Program-made: the position numbers and the translations under genes
In this document: positions 7,067 through 8,880 of the stretch, piece by piece
Layout of the letters: the number at the start of each line of letters is the position of its first letter
Position numbering within the stretch: position 1 is the stretch's first letter
The notes under the pieces: generated by a model
The model's input: only the letters and a program-made list of their open reading frames with translations
What the model was told of the DNA's origin: nothing
The model's database searches: none
Source: Ardenticatenaceae bacterium
Lineage (GTDB): Bacteria > Chloroflexota > Anaerolineae > Promineifilales > Promineifilaceae
NCBI GenBank assembly: GCA_020634315.1
Contig: JACKBV010000058.1
Coordinates: forward strand, 1 to 8,880
Length of the DNA stretch: 8,880 bases
Reading direction: 5' to 3'

Positions 7067-8221
7067 TCAGTTATCCGATATTTGGTAAGCAGTTTGCTGA
7101 TTTCCATTGGCCGTCCGTCCTTTCCATTGCGGGCCACCGTGATAATGCCACCAGATGGATTGGGCGGCAATGCGAGTGATGAGGAGGACGGAGATGGGCA
7201 TGAGGATGGCGTCGAGGGGGCGTTGATGGGTGAAAACGGCCGTTCCCAGCCGCACCCCTACACTGACCAAAACCAAGACCCATGCCCACACGGATCCCGT
7301 GACGGCCAGCCATATCCAGGGAAACAGGAAAACGAGCCAATGAAAAAGGGTGGAAGCCAATAAAAAGGGCACATTATTGCCGTGCCCGGCCAGGATGTTT
7401 TTCGCAAAGCCGTTGCGCACGGCTGCCCAGCTATCATACATGCGACAGGTGATGAGGCGGTTGCCATCGGCCATGCGCAGACGCCGCCCGGCTTGCTTAA
7501 TGCGTCGCGCCAGAGCCACATCTTCGACGATGTTGTCGCGCACGGCGGCATGTCCGCCAATGGCGTCGTATGCTTCGCGGCGGAAGGCCATGCATTGTCC
7601 ATTGGCGGCGGCGAATGCCGACCAGTTGGTGAAATGAACGGGCAAGATGGGCAAATAGGCGAGGATTGCCAGGGCGATGTTGGGCACGGTTAGCCGTTCG
7701 GCCCAGGTGTGGGTGAGTTGTGTGGGCCAGATGGTGAGCAGATCGGTGGACGGTGAACGATGGGCGGTAAATTGATAGCTGACCAGGGCGGACAGGGCGT
7801 CGGGCTGCCATTGTACGTCGGCATCGGTGAAGATGAGGAGGTCGCCTTGGGCGGCCTGGCTGAGTTGGTGGCAGGCCCAGTTTTTGCCGAGCCAGCCAGC
7901 GGGGAGCGGTTTGCCCTGGATGATGCGAAAACGTGGGTTTTGTTGGGCGGCTTGTTGGGCGAATACGGCCGTTTCGTCTTCTGAGCCATCATCGAGCAGC
8001 AGCAGCTCGAAATGGGGATAGTTTTGGGCCAGCAGTGCCGTTACGGTGCGGGCAATGACGGCCGCTTCGTTGCGTGCCGGAATGAGCAGGGAGACAAAGG
8101 GCGTGGCGGTGGGTTGGGTGGGTTTGAGGCGTGGGAAGAGGAGGAAATTGGAAACGGCCGTTATCCCCATGATAAACAAGGCAGCAGAGACAAAGAGGGC
8201 GATGATCTCGATATAGGTCAT
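7067..8221 (-). CDS. Membrane family-2 glycosyltransferase, CruC/CrtQ-like
   Basis: Protein of 384 residues, expected to transfer a sugar from a nucleotide sugar to a lipid acceptor at the membrane. An N-terminal membrane helix (about 4-24) precedes the GT-A domain with SLLIPARNE (44-52), LLLLDDGSEDET (73-84), the DxD motif in FTDADVQW (131-138) and the catalytic-base region NIVEDVALARRI (230-241). The segment PAGWLGKNWACHQL (107-120) is shared, as I recall, by hydroxychlorobactene glucosyltransferase CruC, staphyloxanthin CrtQ and the hopanoid-linked HpnB. Two or three C-terminal helices lie between about 285 and 355. It sits between the plsY-like and CrtI-family genes, supporting a carotenoid acceptor; a hopanoid or glycerolipid acceptor is possible. 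The start has no Shine-Dalgarno site. Four iterated palindromes and a block of heptamer repeats lie in the gene. Confidence 0.82.
   Translation of the reverse strand: MTYIEIIALFVSAALFIMGITAVSNFLLFPRLKPTQPTATPFVSLLIPARNEAAVIARTVTALLAQNYPHFELLLLDDGSEDETAVFAQQAAQQNPRFRIIQGKPLPAGWLGKNWACHQLSQAAQGDLLIFTDADVQWQPDALSALVSYQFTAHRSPSTDLLTIWPTQLTHTWAERLTVPNIALAILAYLPILPVHFTNWSAFAAANGQCMAFRREAYDAIGGHAAVRDNIVEDVALARRIKQAGRRLRMADGNRLITCRMYDSWAAVRNGFAKNILAGHGNNVPFLLASTLFHWLVFLFPWIWLAVTGSVWAWVLVLVSVGVRLGTAVFTHQRPLDAILMPISVLLITRIAAQSIWWHYHGGPQWKGRTANGNQQTAYQISDN
7741..7768 (-). repeat. Four degenerate heptamer repeats inside the glycosyltransferase gene
   Basis: On the + strand the units are GATCGGT, GGACGGT, GAACGAT and GGGCGGT, followed by AA. 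As heptamers they shift frame from unit to unit and encode about residues 151-160 (FTAHRSPSTD), between the DxD motif and LLTIWPTQ. The last unit and its AA flank are identical to the repeat near 8870-8878. It looks like a tandem repeat that has entered or grown in a surface loop. Confidence 0.55.
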
Positions 8222-8240
8222 AATAATTGCCGTGAGATGG

Positions 8241-8276
8241 GCGATTAGGGAATGATACGTTCCAGTCGCTAATCGC
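8241..8276. repeat. Hairpin in the plsY-like/glycosyltransferase gap
   Basis: GCGATTAG (8241-8248) pairs perfectly with CTAATCGC (8269-8276); directly inside, GGAA (8249-8252) can pair with TTCC (8260-8263), leaving a 5-base bulge. The structure covers the plsY-like stop codon and most of the 47-base gap before the glycosyltransferase. Without a T-run it is more likely an mRNA processing or stability element than a terminator. Confidence 0.5.
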
Positions 8277-8856
8277 GCCTTTTCCTTTGCCGCAGGCGTG
8301 GGCGTTGTACCAGGTCTTCACGATGATTCCAGGCCAGAAGTGCTGTTTGCAGCAGCCAGACACCTGCCAGGATCGGGTTTTGCTGCCAAAGCAAGATGGC
8401 GGCCAGGATGATGCCCAGTGCGCCCATAACCGCCCATCCTGACGGCGCGACGAGCGGCGTGATGGCGGATAAGGCGATTACGCCTACGAGCGGGATTTGC
8501 CACAGTGTCACGCCAATCCACACGCCTAATGCCGTGGCGATGGATTTGCCACCGCGCCAGCTAAGAAAGGGGGAATAGGCGTGGCCGAGCGGCGCAGCCA
8601 ATGTGATGGGAATAATGCGCCAATCTTGCCAGCCAAAAATGTAATAGGCGAGTCCGACGGGAGCGGCTCCTTTGCTGATGTCTAATATTAATGCCAGGGC
8701 AAACCAGGCATAGCCGCCCGCCCGCAGCACATTGGTTGCTCCCGGATTTTTGTCGCCGTACTGGGTGATGTCTTTTTTCAGCCCATAACGGCCGATCCAT
8801 ACGGAGAATGGCAGTGCGCCGATGAGGAAGGTGAGGAGTGTCCAGATAATAGTCAT
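8269..8856 (-). CDS. plsY: PlsY-type acyltransferase (glycerol-3-phosphate acyltransferase family)
   Basis: Integral membrane protein of 195 residues with about five or more hydrophobic helices, the normal PlsY size. PlsY proteins use acyl-phosphate to acylate glycerol 3-phosphate at position 1. All three family motifs are present: GDKNPGATNVLRAGG (34-48), GHAYSPFLSWRGGKSIAT (91-108) and the short NHREDL (177-182) near the C-terminus. Motif 2 departs from the common form GHxFPxFxxFxGGKGVAT (YSP in place of FP, KSI in place of KGV or KAV), which suggests a paralogous subgroup. The tail is very basic. It is first in the minus-strand block and could therefore serve housekeeping lipid synthesis or acylate a glycolipid made by its neighbours. 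The start at 8856 has no Shine-Dalgarno site; heptamer repeats lie directly upstream. The symbol names the family; paralogue status is open. Confidence 0.82.
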   Translation of the reverse strand: MTIIWTLLTFLIGALPFSVWIGRYGLKKDITQYGDKNPGATNVLRAGGYAWFALALILDISKGAAPVGLAYYIFGWQDWRIIPITLAAPLGHAYSPFLSWRGGKSIATALGVWIGVTLWQIPLVGVIALSAITPLVAPSGWAVMGALGIILAAILLWQQNPILAGVWLLQTALLAWNHREDLVQRPRLRQRKRRD

Positions 8857-8862
8857 TGAAGT

Positions 8863-8876
8863 GGGCGGTGGGCGGT
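8863..8876 (-). repeat. Two tandem GGGCGGT heptamers upstream of the plsY-like gene
   Basis: GGGCGGT occurs twice in a row, followed by AATC, and ends 6 bases from the plsY-like ATG on the minus strand. The array may continue in degenerate form toward the gene (TTGAAGT at 8856-8862). It occupies the place where a ribosome binding site would be expected. The window ends 4 bases later, so the full array is not visible. Confidence 0.5.
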
Positions 8877-8880
8877 AATC

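Larger units (their letters stand above)
183..8795. repeat. Highly iterated palindrome ACGGCCGT, dispersed
   Basis: CGGCCG occurs 22 times and is always preceded by A on the + strand. Sixteen copies are full ACGGCCGT, starting at 225, 273, 660, 897, 1301, 2028, 2214, 2711, 2954, 3347, 4204, 4247, 5563, 7236, 7965 and 8154. Six are one base off at the right end, starting at 183, 786, 2567, 3710, 8058 and 8788. Nine copies extend to the 10-base AACGGCCGTT. Nineteen are inside genes and three are intergenic. On an assumed 56% GC zero-order model about 0.2 full copies would be expected here. The pattern resembles HIP1 of cyanobacteria in style, not in sequence. Function is unknown; a methylation, repair or chromosome-organisation site are all possible. 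Confidence 0.85.

Noticed and set aside
7827..8248. Open frames on the + strand opposite the glycosyltransferase
   Set aside because: They are reflections of the GT-A domain codons, with Gly/Glu-rich or Ser-run products and no family resemblance.
183..8795. CRISPR array or insertion sequence as source of the repeated motif
   Set aside because: Copies are irregularly spaced, only 8-10 bases long and mostly in coding frames; there are no spacers, terminal inverted repeats or transposase.

Overview
The window holds seven protein genes in two blocks and no RNA gene, insertion sequence or CRISPR array. No gene-free stretch exceeds about 125 bases. The gene set (CrtI-type carotenoid enzyme, CruC/CrtQ-like glycosyltransferase, PlsY-type acyltransferase, and many HTH and DinB-type proteins), the moderately high GC and the mix of starts with and without Shine-Dalgarno sites fit a non-model environmental bacterium. 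My best guess is Chloroflexota (Anaerolineae-like), but this is inference: no marker gene is present.

Plus-strand block (21-5545). A protein with two winged-helix domains (21-950), a DinB-like four-helix protein (994-1581) and a drug-efflux-type MFS transporter (1616-2992) lie in the same direction with gaps of 43 and 34 bases and look like one operon. After a 123-base gap with a plausible sigma70-type promoter comes a regulator with a C-terminal ArsR-type HTH (3116-4198). A flavoprotein of the HI0933/TIGR03862 type (4289-5545) follows and may start on a leaderless transcript. The first four genes read like a regulator, stress and efflux neighbourhood. No substrate can be named.

Minus-strand block (8856-5606). 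The order of transcription is plsY-like acyltransferase, family-2 glycosyltransferase, CrtI-family FAD enzyme, with gaps of 47 and 9 bases. Together they suggest a carotenoid tailoring cassette (oxidation or desaturation, glycosylation, acylation), the logic of staphyloxanthin and of the glucoside esters of green bacteria. The PlsY-type protein would fill the acyltransferase role; this is a hypothesis.

The most unusual signal is not a gene. The palindrome ACGGCCGT occurs 16 times, and the shorter ACGGCCG 22 times, in 8.9 kb, mostly inside genes and mostly in the frame that encodes Thr-Ala-Val. It behaves like a highly iterated palindrome, comparable in style to cyanobacterial HIP1. It also forms the arms of hairpins on both sides of the flavoprotein gene. 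A second repeat type, a heptamer close to GGGCGGT, occurs as four degenerate tandem units inside the glycosyltransferase gene and as two perfect units just upstream of the plsY-like gene.
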